A stretch of 64,000 nucleotides of DNA from Putridiphycobacter roseus (GCF_003234935.1 NZ_QKSB01000011.1:5415-69414), one strand, 5' to 3'. Positions 54,335 through 64,000 are shown, numbered from the stretch's first letter. Numbers and translations are program-made. Notes: generated by a model not told the origin, from the sequence alone.

Positions 54335-56698
54335 ATGAATAAAGTAATCTTTGTCATTTGTTTCTTGTTTGCTTCTGGCCAACTCGCTGCTCAAAATATT
54401 ACCATAAGAGGAACTGTGTTTGACGCGAAATCAAATGAAGCAGTACCTTTTGCGAGTATTGCTGCTATAGACAATGCCACTGCAGAGGTAATTGTAGGTA
54501 CCACCTCTAAATTAGATGGTAGCTTTGAATTGAAATTAGATTCAATAGGTTTTTATGTTGAGGTTAGATTTGTAGGGTATGCCACAAAAAAGATTACATC
54601 CTTTAATAGTGTTGAGGGGCAAATTGAATTGGGTAAACTTTTGCTAGAAAAAAGTAGCTTGAGCCTGAATGAGGTCGAGATTGTAGCCGAAAAATCAACT
54701 GTTGAATTTAAATTGGACAAACGGGTTTTTAATGTAGGGAGTGACATCAGTAGCTCAGGAATGGGTGCCCTAGAAGTACTCAATAATGTACCTTCTGTAA
54801 ATGTTGATATTGAAGGAGCAATTTCCTTGAGAGGAAATTCTGGCGTGCAAATTTTAATTAATGGTAAGCCTTCTGTTTTAACCGACGAAGGCAGTAATGC
54901 CTTGGGGACAATTACTGCAGATATGATAGAAAGCGTAGAGGTGATTACCAACCCATCTGCAAAATATGAAGCAGAAGGTTCTGCTGGAATCATTAATATT
55001 ATCATTAAAAAACAAGAGAAAAAAGCATTGAATGGTTCTATTTCATTAAATACTGGCTATCCAAATAACCACAGTGTTGGCTTAAGTTTAAATCAAAGGA
55101 CTGAAAAATTTAATCTCTTTGCACAATTGGGTGCTGGTTATAGAACACGACCTTATAATTCGCATACCATTAACCAAAGTTTGGTCGATAATTCCTTGGT
55201 AGAAAGTCTAGGTGAAGAATTTAAAAATGAAAACTTTTACAATGTAATTTTAGGCACTGATTTTTACATTAATGATTTAAACGTGATTACACTGACGGGG
55301 AATTTTGCTTATGAAATAGAGTCTGAGGAATCCGCCTATGATTTTACCTTATCAAATGGAGATGGTCAAATTGAAAGTGAATACCAACGTGCGGGTATTA
55401 CTACAGCGACTAATCCTAAATATCAATTCGATTTACAATATGCCAAAGAATTTAAAAATAACAAAGACCACCAATTATTATTGAGTACTACGGGGCATTT
55501 TTTCGGAAAAGATCAAGCCTCTGCGTTTGAAAATGTATTAAATGTTGGTAGTTTTTTACCTAGTGACCAAAAGATTGAAACTGATTTTCACCAGGCGGAT
55601 TATGCGTTTAAACTCGATTATACGAATCCAATTAGCAAAAAATTCACCTATGAGGGTGGGGGACTTTATGAAATCAATGATATTGGAAACGATTATAAAG
55701 TTTTTGATAATGAAAGTGATTCTTGGGTGGAGAGTATTGATCTAAGTAATAATTTTCTATATATCCAAAAAGTACTTGGTGTATACTCTACTGGATCAAT
55801 TCAATTGGATAAGTGGGGATTTAAAGCGGGATTAAGATTGGAGAATACAGACTTGGAAACGGCTTTAACTACCACAAATGAATATCATTCATCTAACTAC
55901 ACAAATTTATTTCCATCAGCCCATGTCTCTTATAAAATCAGTAAAAGGTATTCTATGCAAGCAGGTTATTCTAAAAGAATTTCACGTCCTCGAATGTGGG
56001 ATTTAAATCCATTCTTTAATATACAAAATTCATATAGCATAAAGAAAGGGAACCCAAATTTAGCACCTGAATATTCCGACTCTTATGAGTTAACCAGTAT
56101 TTTTATTTTAGATAAACTTTCTTTGAATGCAAGTTTATATTTTTTACATACCGAAAATGTAATGGAACAGGTTACTTATTTTGAGGACAACATTAGTACA
56201 ACAACACCAGAAAACATTGGTGTGAGAGATCAAACAGGTTTAGAGTTTAATGCCAAGTATAAGCCTTTTAAATGGTTTACTTTGAGCGGAGATTTTAATT
56301 ATGGGTACTTTAACCGTGTAGGTACATTCGAATCACAAGTGTTTGATTTTAATGGTGACAAATGGTCTTCGAAAATGACAGGTAAGTTTAAAGTGTCCAA
56401 AACAATAGATTTTGAATTGACCGGTAATTACCAATCTACTTATAAAACGGTTCAAGGGATTACTTCAGGGTTTTTATATGGGAATTTAGGACTTAGAAAA
56501 AAGCTATGGAAAGGTAAAGGGGTGTTAAACTTTACGGTACAAGATATTTTTGCTTCAAGGGTTCGCGAAAGCACGGTAAGTCAAACTGATTTTTATTATT
56601 ATAGTATCGGTAGTAGAGGACGTTTTTTTACTTTGGGATTCAGTTATAGTTTCGGAAAAGGTGAAGCCATGACTTATTCAGGTAGTAGAAGATTTTAA
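54335..56698 (+). CDS. TonB-dependent receptor, CarboxypepD-reg type
   Basis: The start is ATG 54335 (MNKVIFVICFLFASGQLAAQN), giving a clean signal peptide; an in-frame TTG 18 bp upstream is not needed. The 787-residue protein has a CarboxypepD_reg-like domain (about 20-105; IRGTVFDAKSNEAVPFASI), a plug (about 110-215; LRGNSGVQILINGKPSVL, SVEVITNPSAKYEAEGSAG) and a C-terminal barrel of the outer-membrane beta-barrel family that ends FSYSFGKGEAMTYSGSRRF with terminal Phe. It takes up an unknown ligand. Divergent from the LytS/LytTR pair; followed by a strong terminator. Confidence 0.92.
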   Translation: MNKVIFVICFLFASGQLAAQNITIRGTVFDAKSNEAVPFASIAAIDNATAEVIVGTTSKLDGSFELKLDSIGFYVEVRFVGYATKKITSFNSVEGQIELGKLLLEKSSLSLNEVEIVAEKSTVEFKLDKRVFNVGSDISSSGMGALEVLNNVPSVNVDIEGAISLRGNSGVQILINGKPSVLTDEGSNALGTITADMIESVEVITNPSAKYEAEGSAGIINIIIKKQEKKALNGSISLNTGYPNNHSVGLSLNQRTEKFNLFAQLGAGYRTRPYNSHTINQSLVDNSLVESLGEEFKNENFYNVILGTDFYINDLNVITLTGNFAYEIESEESAYDFTLSNGDGQIESEYQRAGITTATNPKYQFDLQYAKEFKNNKDHQLLLSTTGHFFGKDQASAFENVLNVGSFLPSDQKIETDFHQADYAFKLDYTNPISKKFTYEGGGLYEINDIGNDYKVFDNESDSWVESIDLSNNFLYIQKVLGVYSTGSIQLDKWGFKAGLRLENTDLETALTTTNEYHSSNYTNLFPSAHVSYKISKRYSMQAGYSKRISRPRMWDLNPFFNIQNSYSIKKGNPNLAPEYSDSYELTSIFILDKLSLNASLYFLHTENVMEQVTYFEDNISTTTPENIGVRDQTGLEFNAKYKPFKWFTLSGDFNYGYFNRVGTFESQVFDFNGDKWSSKMTGKFKVSKTIDFELTGNYQSTYKTVQGITSGFLYGNLGLRKKLWKGKGVLNFTVQDIFASRVRESTVSQTDFYYYSIGSRGRFFTLGFSYSFGKGEAMTYSGSRRF

Positions 56699-56732
56699 AA
56701 AAAAGCAGATATGCATGCATATGTGCTTTTTT
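56699..56732 (+). terminator. Rho-independent terminator after TonB receptor gene
   Basis: AAAAAAGCA (56699-56707) pairs with TGCTTTTTT (56724-56732); the inner ATATGCATGCATAT is itself palindromic, so the stem is long with one G-G mismatch. It can act for both convergent genes. Confidence 0.85.
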
Positions 56733-56759
56733 GCTTCATAGGGTTAGTATGTTCGCAGT

Positions 56760-57407
56760 TTAATTTTTTGCTTCAAATTCGTCTAAAATAAAATCTTCAC
56801 CGTCCAACCAGTATTTCGAAGTGGTTAATTTAAAACCTAATGTTTCAGTTTGCTCTAATTGCCAAATGATATTTTCTGCTTCAACAAATTCAGCTGTACT
56901 TGCCAAAGAATTGTCAAATAACCTTCTCAAAACAGAATGCTCTGATAAGCCTGGTCGCAATAGTTTTAATAAACTCGACTTATTGAAGGTAGTAATTGAC
57001 TTATCATTTTGTTTGACTTCAAATTCAATAATGCTTGCTTTGGAATGCGGAAACTTTCCATTGAATGCTTTGTACAATAGTTGATTAATTTCAAATAACG
57101 CAAAGTGAAATGAAATGTCTGCATATTCTTGAGATAAATCTTCTACAATCATGTCATGGGCCATTTGTTCGATTTGGCCTTTATTCAAACGATCAGCAAA
57201 TTTATAGGTCAACAAAATTTTTGCAGCCTCAACAGTATCTAATTCTGTTAAAGCCATAAATAAAACTTCTTGTATATCATTGTCAGACAATCCATCCATG
57301 TCATCAATTTCACAAGCTTCAAGTAAGTTTTTATAATCCGTTGTAGTCCAAAACCCACTGATATTGTCGGTTGTTTTGATGCTGTTTAGACTAACTGTGT
57401 AGTTCAT
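56760..57407 (-). CDS. Hypothetical soluble protein
   Basis: The 215-residue protein has no signal peptide or membrane helix. The first half is acidic and helical (LLEACEIDDMDGLSDNDIQEVLFMALTEL in part), and the second half is mixed, ending in SKYWLDGEDFILDEFEAKN. I recognise no family or motif. It is convergent with the TonB receptor gene and divergent from the cytochrome peroxidase gene, so it is a single-gene unit. Confidence 0.65.
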   Translation of the reverse strand: MNYTVSLNSIKTTDNISGFWTTTDYKNLLEACEIDDMDGLSDNDIQEVLFMALTELDTVEAAKILLTYKFADRLNKGQIEQMAHDMIVEDLSQEYADISFHFALFEINQLLYKAFNGKFPHSKASIIEFEVKQNDKSITTFNKSSLLKLLRPGLSEHSVLRRLFDNSLASTAEFVEAENIIWQLEQTETLGFKLTTSKYWLDGEDFILDEFEAKN

Positions 57408-57553
57408 TTTCGTTTATATTAATTTGTTTTTTCAATCTTTTGACGTAATTTTTTTACCAAGTCACATTTTTTATTTCACAAAAGCATAAAGATTCATTAA
57501 CATGCTTCCTTATGAACTTCGACTAGTTTTGTTCATTGAATTAAAGCAAGCAA

Positions 57554-59398
57554 ATGAACTACCATTTTTTTTTAAAAATATCTGTCCTAATTGGTCTGTC
57601 CTTCATGGGTATTTTATATTCTTTTAAAGACAATAAGCAAGCTGCACCTGAATTGGCCATGAAATTCGATCTGACGGAATTAAAAATGAAAGCAGAGGAA
57701 TTGTCCGCAGTTGCAAATGCATTTAAGTTAGGTAAAACAAATGTGGCAAACTTAAAAAGCACCTTGTTGAAAACGAGAATGGCTTATAAAAGAGTTGAAT
57801 TTGTATTGGCTTATTTTTATCCGTCTTTTACAGAGGCACATATTAATGGTGCACCTTTATTACATACGGAAAATGGCGGGGAGAATGCAATTTTGTCCAA
57901 GCCTGAAGGTCTGCAAGTATTGGATGAATTAATCTTTAGTGCGGAATTAATGGCGCAAAAGTCCCAAGCTTTTATTTTATCAAAAAAGCTGGAGGGTAAT
58001 ATTATAGAATTGAAAAATGGTGCAAATATTATTGTTGATCAAGGTAGTCAAATGTTTGAAGCTTATCGGCAAGGTTTGCTTAGGATTTTCACCCTTGGTG
58101 TTACAGGTTTTGATACTCCTGGTTCTCTCAATGCAATTCAGGAATCTAAAGTTGCATTGCAGGCTATTTATGAATCCTGTAAATATTTTATTCAACCCGA
58201 CAAATGCCAAGGAAAAATTGTAGATTCCTTATTTCAAAATGGACTTGTACTGTTTAATGCCCAGGTTGATTTTGAAAACTTCGATCGCTTAACCTTTTTA
58301 AAGTCGTGTATCAATCCTTTATATAAACACCTTCTATTATTAAAAAATGAATGGGGTTATCAAACTGAAAGCTCTCACTTGAGTGCTCGAAATGTGAATA
58401 GCCAAAGCATTTTTGAAAAAGACTTTTTGAATCCGTATTATTTTACGGAATTAAAAGAAGAAGAAGATAGTCCTGCGTTAATGGCTTTAGGAAAGTCTCT
58501 ATTTAAGGAGCCTATCATTAGCCAAAATCAAAAAATGGCCTGTATTTCGTGTCATCATCCCAACAAAGCTTTTACGGATGGTCTGCCTAAATCAAACAGT
58601 AATGTATTTGGTAAAGTAGTATTGAGAAATTCTCCTACCTTAATTAATGCGGTGTTATCTGATCGGTATTTCTACGATTTAAGGGCTTTTACGCTCGAGC
58701 AACAAGTAGAACATGTAATTTATAATGAAAAGGAATTTAATACGGGATATGGTAATATTATAAAAAAACTGAAAGGAAAGAAAGAATATAAAACCGCCTT
58801 TAAAACTGCCTTTGGTACTGGGGAGATATCTAGGGTAAAAATAGTAAAAGCACTAAGTTCTTATATCACTTCTTTGGTCTCTTATAACAGTGAGTTCGAT
58901 CATTACATAAATGGTGAAAATGAAAATATAAAAACCGAAGTGAAACAAGGATTCAATTTATTTATGGGTAAAGCAAATTGTGGGACATGTCATTTTCCAC
59001 CAACTTTTGCTGGTTTAGTCCCACCTTTATACCAAAAAAATGAAAGTGAAATTTTAGGAGTATTTGAAAACCCTAAACATATTCCACTTAAAATGGATGC
59101 CGATTTGGGTAGGTACAATAACAGTGTGTTAAGTGAAAAGTCTTGGATTCATAAAGGTTCTTTTAAAACTTCAACGGTCCGTAACATTACATTAACCTCT
59201 CCATACTTTCATAATGGGGCTTTTTCTACCTTAGAAGAAGTAATGGATTTCTATAATAACGGAGGTGGAGATGGGGCTGGATTAGAAGTGATTAATCAAA
59301 CGTTGTCGGGTGATTCATTACATTTAAATCCACAAGAGGTAGCAGCTGTAATTGAATTTTTACATGCCTTAACAGATTCAACTGTCCTTAACTTATGA
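57554..59398 (+). CDS. Di-heme cytochrome c peroxidase (MauG/CCP type) with N-terminal domain
   Basis: The 614-residue protein has an N-terminal signal or anchor (about 1-25). A helical domain of about 260 residues without heme motifs follows (VLAYFYPSFTEAHINGAPL, VDQGSQMFEAYRQG, as in the imelysin-like N-part of some peroxidases). A CCP/MauG part has two heme sites: CISCH at 330-334 and CGTCH at 476-480. TSPYFHNGAFSTLEEVMDFYNN near the end is typical. It probably reduces hydrogen peroxide or oxidises a periplasmic partner. The PhoX-type gene follows after 93 bp. Confidence 0.9.
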   Translation: MNYHFFLKISVLIGLSFMGILYSFKDNKQAAPELAMKFDLTELKMKAEELSAVANAFKLGKTNVANLKSTLLKTRMAYKRVEFVLAYFYPSFTEAHINGAPLLHTENGGENAILSKPEGLQVLDELIFSAELMAQKSQAFILSKKLEGNIIELKNGANIIVDQGSQMFEAYRQGLLRIFTLGVTGFDTPGSLNAIQESKVALQAIYESCKYFIQPDKCQGKIVDSLFQNGLVLFNAQVDFENFDRLTFLKSCINPLYKHLLLLKNEWGYQTESSHLSARNVNSQSIFEKDFLNPYYFTELKEEEDSPALMALGKSLFKEPIISQNQKMACISCHHPNKAFTDGLPKSNSNVFGKVVLRNSPTLINAVLSDRYFYDLRAFTLEQQVEHVIYNEKEFNTGYGNIIKKLKGKKEYKTAFKTAFGTGEISRVKIVKALSSYITSLVSYNSEFDHYINGENENIKTEVKQGFNLFMGKANCGTCHFPPTFAGLVPPLYQKNESEILGVFENPKHIPLKMDADLGRYNNSVLSEKSWIHKGSFKTSTVRNITLTSPYFHNGAFSTLEEVMDFYNNGGGDGAGLEVINQTLSGDSLHLNPQEVAAVIEFLHALTDSTVLNL

Positions 59399-59491
59399 TT
59401 TATTTTTTCTTAAGGAAAGTATCATATTCCCTAAATATACTTCCCGTTTTTTGCCTTTAGATTTGTAGCAGAATTAAATCTAGAAACGAAA

Positions 59492-62400
59492 ATGAAAAAA
59501 AAATTACTGGTGTTATTTTTACCTATCGCATTATGCTTTTCAGGTAAGGTAATTGCACAAAATCAAACAATTAATGCTACTATCCTCAGCTCATCTGATG
59601 ATGCTGAAGAAGAAATCCTAGGAGGTGCTATGGATTTGTCAAGCTCTGACATTGAATTTACCAATGATGGAGGAACGGAACAGATTGTAGGTTTGAGGTA
59701 TGATAATCTGAATATCCCAAATGGTTCTACTATTATTAGTGCTTATATTCAATTTACAACGGATGAAATAACCACGGGGAATCAAGTGGATGTAGTGATG
59801 GCTTTTGAAGATGTTGCGAATGCATCCGCTATTACATCTGGAAACGGTGACCTTTCAGGAAGAACTTATTTTGGAACATCTAATGCTGTTTTATGGACTA
59901 GCATTCAAGATTGGGCAACTGTTGGGGCGAATGGACCGGCACAACAATCCCCCGATTTAGCAGCTATGCTACAAATTATTGTAAATAAAGCTGGTTGGTC
60001 TGCTGGAAATGCAGTTTTGTTAGGTATGGTCGATCCAGCTGTAATGAATGTACCTGGTTATACAGGGAATACAGCAAAAAGAACTGCCGAAAGTTATGAT
60101 GGTTCTGGTGGACCAGTTTTACACATTACTTATATTCCTTCAGCAGATTATCAAACTGGTAATTTTCCAGTACCTACTGCAGCAGCATGGAAATTTAATG
60201 ATTTAGGAGTTGACTTAACTGCGACAAACTGGACAGGAACTAACTATGACGATACTGCTTGGGTTTTTGGAAATGGTATTTTAGGTTATGGAGATAGTCC
60301 AAACACTACTTTAAGTTACGGTGCAGATCCTAATAATAAATACCCGACTTATTATTTCCGTCATATATTTAACGTATCTGATGCTTCTATTTATGACTCA
60401 TTAGTATTTAATTTATTAGCAGATGATGGCGCTATCGTTTATTTAAACGGAACAGAAGTGTATAGAACAAACTTGCCTGCTACAGGAGTTACTTATAATA
60501 CTTTGGCACCAAACGTTATTTCAGGCGCAGATGAAACCACTTATTTTGAAACGAAAGTGAATAATACATTGTTGGTAAATGGAATCAATGTTGTGGCAGT
60601 GGAACTACACCAAAATACACTCTCAAGTTCAGATTTGAGTTTTGACCTTTCATTAGGGTATGAATTGCCACCGCTTTCTGCTACCACTTATCCTATGGCT
60701 GAAAATGGTGCATGGCACTATTTAGATAACGGTACTAGCTTAGATGCTGTTAACTGGACTGTTGGTTCTTTTGATGTTTCTAACTGGGAACACGGTCCAG
60801 CAGGACTTGGTTATACCAATACAAATGTAGTGACTAACTTATCTTTTGGTCCAGACCCATTAAATAAGTATATAACTACTTATTTTAGAAGGGATATTGA
60901 TATTGATTTAGCGCTTTTACCAGATTCAGTTCAATTAGGCTTGTTAAGAGATGATGGTGCGATTGTGTATATTAATGGGGTTGAAATTAGAAGAGATAAT
61001 TTAGCCGCTGGTACAATTAGCGCTGCAGATACAGCTTTAGTAACTGTAAGTGGAAGTGACGAAACTCATTTTTACACCTCTAATTTTAGTAAAAATCTAT
61101 TTGTGCAAGGCGTAAATACTATAGCAGTAGAATTACACCAAGCAACTTCAAATAGTTCTGATTTAGGATTTGATATGTTTTTGAAAGATGCTCCTATTGT
61201 AAATCCTCCCGCGCTAGGTTGTGCTGGTGGGTTAGATGCACATATCGGATGTTTTACTTCAATTACACCAACTGGCCAAACTTCAAACTTGATTATTCCA
61301 AATGGCTCTCACCGTTTTCAAGCTATATTCAAACAAGGAGATGCTTATTTGGATAGTGTAAATACAGTGCCAGGAAATCACGATTTTACCGCTTATGTGG
61401 GGAAAAATGGAAGTTCAGTGATTGGGCACCTTTCCGTAAATCACGAAAACACACCAGGTGGTGTTTCTATTTTAGATGTACATTATACCGACTCTACTAA
61501 ACTATGGTCAGTAGATACAATCAAAAAAGTAGACCTTTATAACAGTGATTTAGTAACAACAACTAGAAATTGTTCTGGTGGAATTACGCCATGGGGAACT
61601 ATTCTGACTGCAGAAGAAAGTACAAACTCTGGTGATGTAAACGGAGATGGTTACGAAGATGTTGGCTGGCTAGTGGAAATTGATCCTGAAACTGCAATGG
61701 TTCGTTCTTATGGTAATGGCATGCAAGAAAAACTATGGGCATGTGGTAGAATTTCACATGAAAATGCATTAATCTTAAATGATTCAATTACCTTATATAC
61801 CGGTGAAGATGGTGGCTCAAGTGCTGTTTTTAAATTTGTTGCTGATAACCCAGCTGACTTAAGTGCTGGAACTTTGTACGCTTTGGTATTGGATGCACCA
61901 TTAATTAATAATGATCCTTCTTCTACTACTGCTACATGGGTTCAAATACCAAATACAACTACTAGTGATAGAAATAACACAAGAACTTTAGCACAAGGCT
62001 TAGGTGCTACAAACTTTAATGGGGTAGAAGATATTGAAGTGAACCCAATTACAGGACAAATTTATTTTGCCGCTAAAGGAAAAAGTAGAGTCTATAGATT
62101 TACCGATAATGGTGCAACTGTTGCTGACTTTGAAACTTTTGTTGGCGGAACGGATTATGTGTTAAATACTGAATCTGGTGTTTATACTGAACCTTGGGCA
62201 AATGGGAATGATAATTTAACTTTTGATGACCAAGGGAACTTGTGGGTATTGCAAGATGGTGGTTTAAATTATATTTGGATGGTTAGACCAGACCATACAC
62301 AAGCAACTCCAATGGTGGAATTATTTGCATCTTTTCCAGTAGGTTCTGAACCAACAGGCTTGACTTTTTCTCCGGATTATAAGTTTGGTTTTGTATCTGT

Positions 62401-63049
62401 TCAACATCCTAGTTCTTCAAATACAGCGCAACAAGACGCTACATTGAATAATATCGCTTTTGATAAGTCTACTACTTTTGTTTTCTCAAGAGATGAGTTT
62501 TTAGGAGCACAAGAACCGATTGCTGGTTTTACCACCGACAATACTACTATTTATGAAGGAAACACGGTAACATTCACCGATACAAGTTTAAATTACCCAA
62601 CTTCAAGATTGTGGTTGTTTAATGGAGGTACACCAACTAATTCTACCAATAAAGTAGAAACAGTGACCTTTAATACTGCTGGTGATTATGACATAGAATT
62701 GTATGTGTCAAATGTTGCTGGTAATGATACCGAAGCTAAAGTAAATCACATTACTGTACTTGATCCGTTAGGGTTAGATAAAACTGTATTCTCAAATACT
62801 TTGCGTGTTTATCCAAATCCAACGGCTGAAATTTTAAATGTTGCATTAGATTTAAAAGGAACAGAAACAGTAAGTATTACATTGTTTGATTTAAGTGGGA
62901 AATTAGTCGCTAATTTAGTGGACGCTTCTACTGGAACGGATAAATGGAGCTTCAATTTAGCTGCCTTCGGGACAAGTAATCAATCTTTAATTCTTGAAAT
63001 TAAAGTGGATGAAAATAGAACAACTAAAGTGATTCAATTCAATAAATAA
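59492..63049 (+). CDS. phoX: T9SS-secreted PhoX-type alkaline phosphatase with N-terminal beta-sandwich modules
   Basis: The 1185-residue protein has a signal peptide (about 1-22), a DNRLRE-like beta module (about 25-215; NIPNGSTIISAYIQF), and two related beta-sandwich repeats (about 225-390 and 395-560). Each repeat has DDGAIVYLNG/DDGAIVYING and NVVAVELHQ/NTIAVELHQ. The PhoX/DUF839 core spans about 565-1010, with NCSGGITPWGTILTAEES (the PhoX hallmark), GRISHENALILN and WGNDNLTFDDQGNLWVLQD-like sequence. A PKD-like domain (about 1015-1095) and a T9SS sorting domain (VYPNPTAEILNVALD) follow. PhoX hydrolyses phosphate esters with Ca and Fe; some members only bind. Symbol is by family. Confidence 0.85.
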   Translation: MKKKLLVLFLPIALCFSGKVIAQNQTINATILSSSDDAEEEILGGAMDLSSSDIEFTNDGGTEQIVGLRYDNLNIPNGSTIISAYIQFTTDEITTGNQVDVVMAFEDVANASAITSGNGDLSGRTYFGTSNAVLWTSIQDWATVGANGPAQQSPDLAAMLQIIVNKAGWSAGNAVLLGMVDPAVMNVPGYTGNTAKRTAESYDGSGGPVLHITYIPSADYQTGNFPVPTAAAWKFNDLGVDLTATNWTGTNYDDTAWVFGNGILGYGDSPNTTLSYGADPNNKYPTYYFRHIFNVSDASIYDSLVFNLLADDGAIVYLNGTEVYRTNLPATGVTYNTLAPNVISGADETTYFETKVNNTLLVNGINVVAVELHQNTLSSSDLSFDLSLGYELPPLSATTYPMAENGAWHYLDNGTSLDAVNWTVGSFDVSNWEHGPAGLGYTNTNVVTNLSFGPDPLNKYITTYFRRDIDIDLALLPDSVQLGLLRDDGAIVYINGVEIRRDNLAAGTISAADTALVTVSGSDETHFYTSNFSKNLFVQGVNTIAVELHQATSNSSDLGFDMFLKDAPIVNPPALGCAGGLDAHIGCFTSITPTGQTSNLIIPNGSHRFQAIFKQGDAYLDSVNTVPGNHDFTAYVGKNGSSVIGHLSVNHENTPGGVSILDVHYTDSTKLWSVDTIKKVDLYNSDLVTTTRNCSGGITPWGTILTAEESTNSGDVNGDGYEDVGWLVEIDPETAMVRSYGNGMQEKLWACGRISHENALILNDSITLYTGEDGGSSAVFKFVADNPADLSAGTLYALVLDAPLINNDPSSTTATWVQIPNTTTSDRNNTRTLAQGLGATNFNGVEDIEVNPITGQIYFAAKGKSRVYRFTDNGATVADFETFVGGTDYVLNTESGVYTEPWANGNDNLTFDDQGNLWVLQDGGLNYIWMVRPDHTQATPMVELFASFPVGSEPTGLTFSPDYKFGFVSVQHPSSSNTAQQDATLNNIAFDKSTTFVFSRDEFLGAQEPIAGFTTDNTTIYEGNTVTFTDTSLNYPTSRLWLFNGGTPTNSTNKVETVTFNTAGDYDIELYVSNVAGNDTEAKVNHITVLDPLGLDKTVFSNTLRVYPNPTAEILNVALDLKGTETVSITLFDLSGKLVANLVDASTGTDKWSFNLAAFGTSNQSLILEIKVDENRTTKVIQFNK

Positions 63050-63066
63050 TTGAATTGATAATAACT

Positions 63067-63100
63067 AGTGCCGGGTGTATTTAATGCATCCGGCACTTTT
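63067..63100 (+). terminator. Rho-independent terminator after the PhoX-type gene
   Basis: AGTGCCGG (63067-63074) pairs with CCGGCACT (63090-63097) around a 15-nt loop that can pair further (TG/CA), followed by a T run. It separates this gene from the LRR gene. Confidence 0.85.
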
Positions 63101-63111
63101 AATTTACCATT

Positions 63112-64000
63112 ATGAAAATAACGATTATATTTTTAATCTTGTATAGAATAAGCATTTGTGCCTTCGCTCAAAATGCAAATGCGCATGTAATTGTGTATAC
63201 AGATATAGAGACCGCCTTATTGGATGAAAAAGCACAACAACTTAATTTAAGAGATCAAAAAATATTTGACATCCATTCCAGTATTAAACAATTAAATGGT
63301 TTATTGTTTTTGAATTTAATGAATAATAATTTGGAGAATTTAGACGAAGAATTATTTACGCTTAAGTTTTTACAAGTTTTAAATCTCCAAGGTAATCGCC
63401 TAAAATATATTCCTGAAGCATTTAATAAGCTAAAGGATTTGATTAGATTAAATATAGCAGAAAATGAAATACAGGACCTGCCAAATGCTTTCCAAAACTT
63501 GACCAAGTTAAAGTATTTACATGCCTATAAAAATAATATTACCATAGTAAATAACGGTATCAGTAATTGTAAAAGTTTAAAAGTATTGGAGTTAAATAAT
63601 AATCAAATTAGTGTTTTGCCAAAGAATTTTAATAAATTAAATGATTTGGAAATCTTAAACTTGGCCAATAATCAATTCTATGAAATTAATCCGAATTGGT
63701 TTCACCTCCAACACATCCATACTTTAAATCTTTCTACTAATTATTTAAAAAAATTAAACTTAGATTTTAAAAAAATGAAAAGTTTAAAATCTCTAATGCT
63801 CGCCAATAATTTCTTAAAATCTTTGCCTGATGATTTGAATGTATTACATAATTTAGAATTATTAATTCTTTCAAATAATCAAATTTCATGTCTGCCCGAA
63901 AATATAAAAGGATTAAAAAGCTTAAAAACGCTTATTTTAAAAGGGAATCCAATAGGTGTAAAAGAACTGAATAGAATAAAAAAATCCTTACCCAATTGTT
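63112..64000 (+). CDS. Exported leucine-rich-repeat protein, 3' end cut by window edge
   Basis: Starts at ATG 63112 with a signal peptide (MKITIIFLILYRISICAFAQN) and is open to the window end (296 codons). From about residue 45 it consists of ten or so LRR units of about 23 residues with the LxxLxLxxNxLxxLP pattern (for example LEILNLANNQFYEINPNW, LELLILSNNQISCLPENI). LRR domains bind proteins or other ligands; the exported form may sit in the periplasm or on the surface. Any further domain lies outside the window. Confidence 0.9.
   Translation, partial: MKITIIFLILYRISICAFAQNANAHVIVYTDIETALLDEKAQQLNLRDQKIFDIHSSIKQLNGLLFLNLMNNNLENLDEELFTLKFLQVLNLQGNRLKYIPEAFNKLKDLIRLNIAENEIQDLPNAFQNLTKLKYLHAYKNNITIVNNGISNCKSLKVLELNNNQISVLPKNFNKLNDLEILNLANNQFYEINPNWFHLQHIHTLNLSTNYLKKLNLDFKKMKSLKSLMLANNFLKSLPDDLNVLHNLELLILSNNQISCLPENIKGLKSLKTLILKGNPIGVKELNRIKKSLPNC

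Overview
The window is AT-rich chromosomal DNA of a member of the Bacteroidota, most likely a marine or freshwater flavobacterium-like lineage (order Flavobacteriales). The evidence is: four secreted proteins with C-terminal type IX secretion sorting domains; two SusC/CarboxypepD-type TonB-dependent receptors; LytS/LytTR two-component pairs; a short primary sigma factor lacking region 1.1; a long Bacteroidota-type GAPDH; and promoters of the TTG - 19 to 21 bp - TAnnTTTG type. No phage, CRISPR array or complete insertion sequence was seen.

Layout. 1-1485: 3' part of a T9SS-secreted protein. 1875-8237: CvfB-like RNA-binding protein, then a minus-strand set TonB receptor / DUF2141 protein / LytS kinase / LytTR regulator. 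8360-12959: PiT-like permease with a universal stress protein, then RuvX and an NhaC antiporter. 13416-17533: RsmG, PurE, PurK and envelope proteins. 17683-22791: NadA-NadB, malate:quinone oxidoreductase, N-formylglutamate amidohydrolase. 22817-28886: T9SS CotH-kinase protein, glycosyltransferase, DUF5686 protein. 29064-38616: QueA, IspD, a large T9SS repeat protein, GAPDH, RpoD, an alanine/saccharopine dehydrogenase relative. 38749-39892: tmRNA followed by a hairpin plus four-helix-bundle gene and a truncated second copy. 39975-49108: an accessory locus with UbiA-like enzyme, His-rich membrane protein, MMPL exporter, secreted CYTH-like protein, secreted kinase-like protein, small outer-membrane barrel, halogenase-like flavoenzyme and quinone-oxidoreductase-like enzyme. 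49283-49571: tRNA-Ala(GGC) followed by a decayed copy of the tmRNA-associated element. 49602-54147: a LytS/LytTR system with a partly duplicated regulator-lipoprotein block and a broken three-gene operon. 54335-64000: TonB receptor, di-heme cytochrome c peroxidase, T9SS PhoX-type phosphatase and a leucine-rich-repeat protein cut by the window edge.

The most interesting parts are (1) a 62-nt hairpin joined to a four-helix-bundle (23S rRNA intervening-sequence type) gene, placed exactly at the mature 3' ends of both tmRNA and tRNA-Ala, and (2) the 39975-49108 locus. In that locus a periplasmic kinase-like protein, a periplasmic CYTH-like protein and an MMPL exporter form one operon next to a prenyltransferase relative, which looks like an uncharacterised envelope or lipid-modification system. 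Functions for the second are inferred from motifs and context only.
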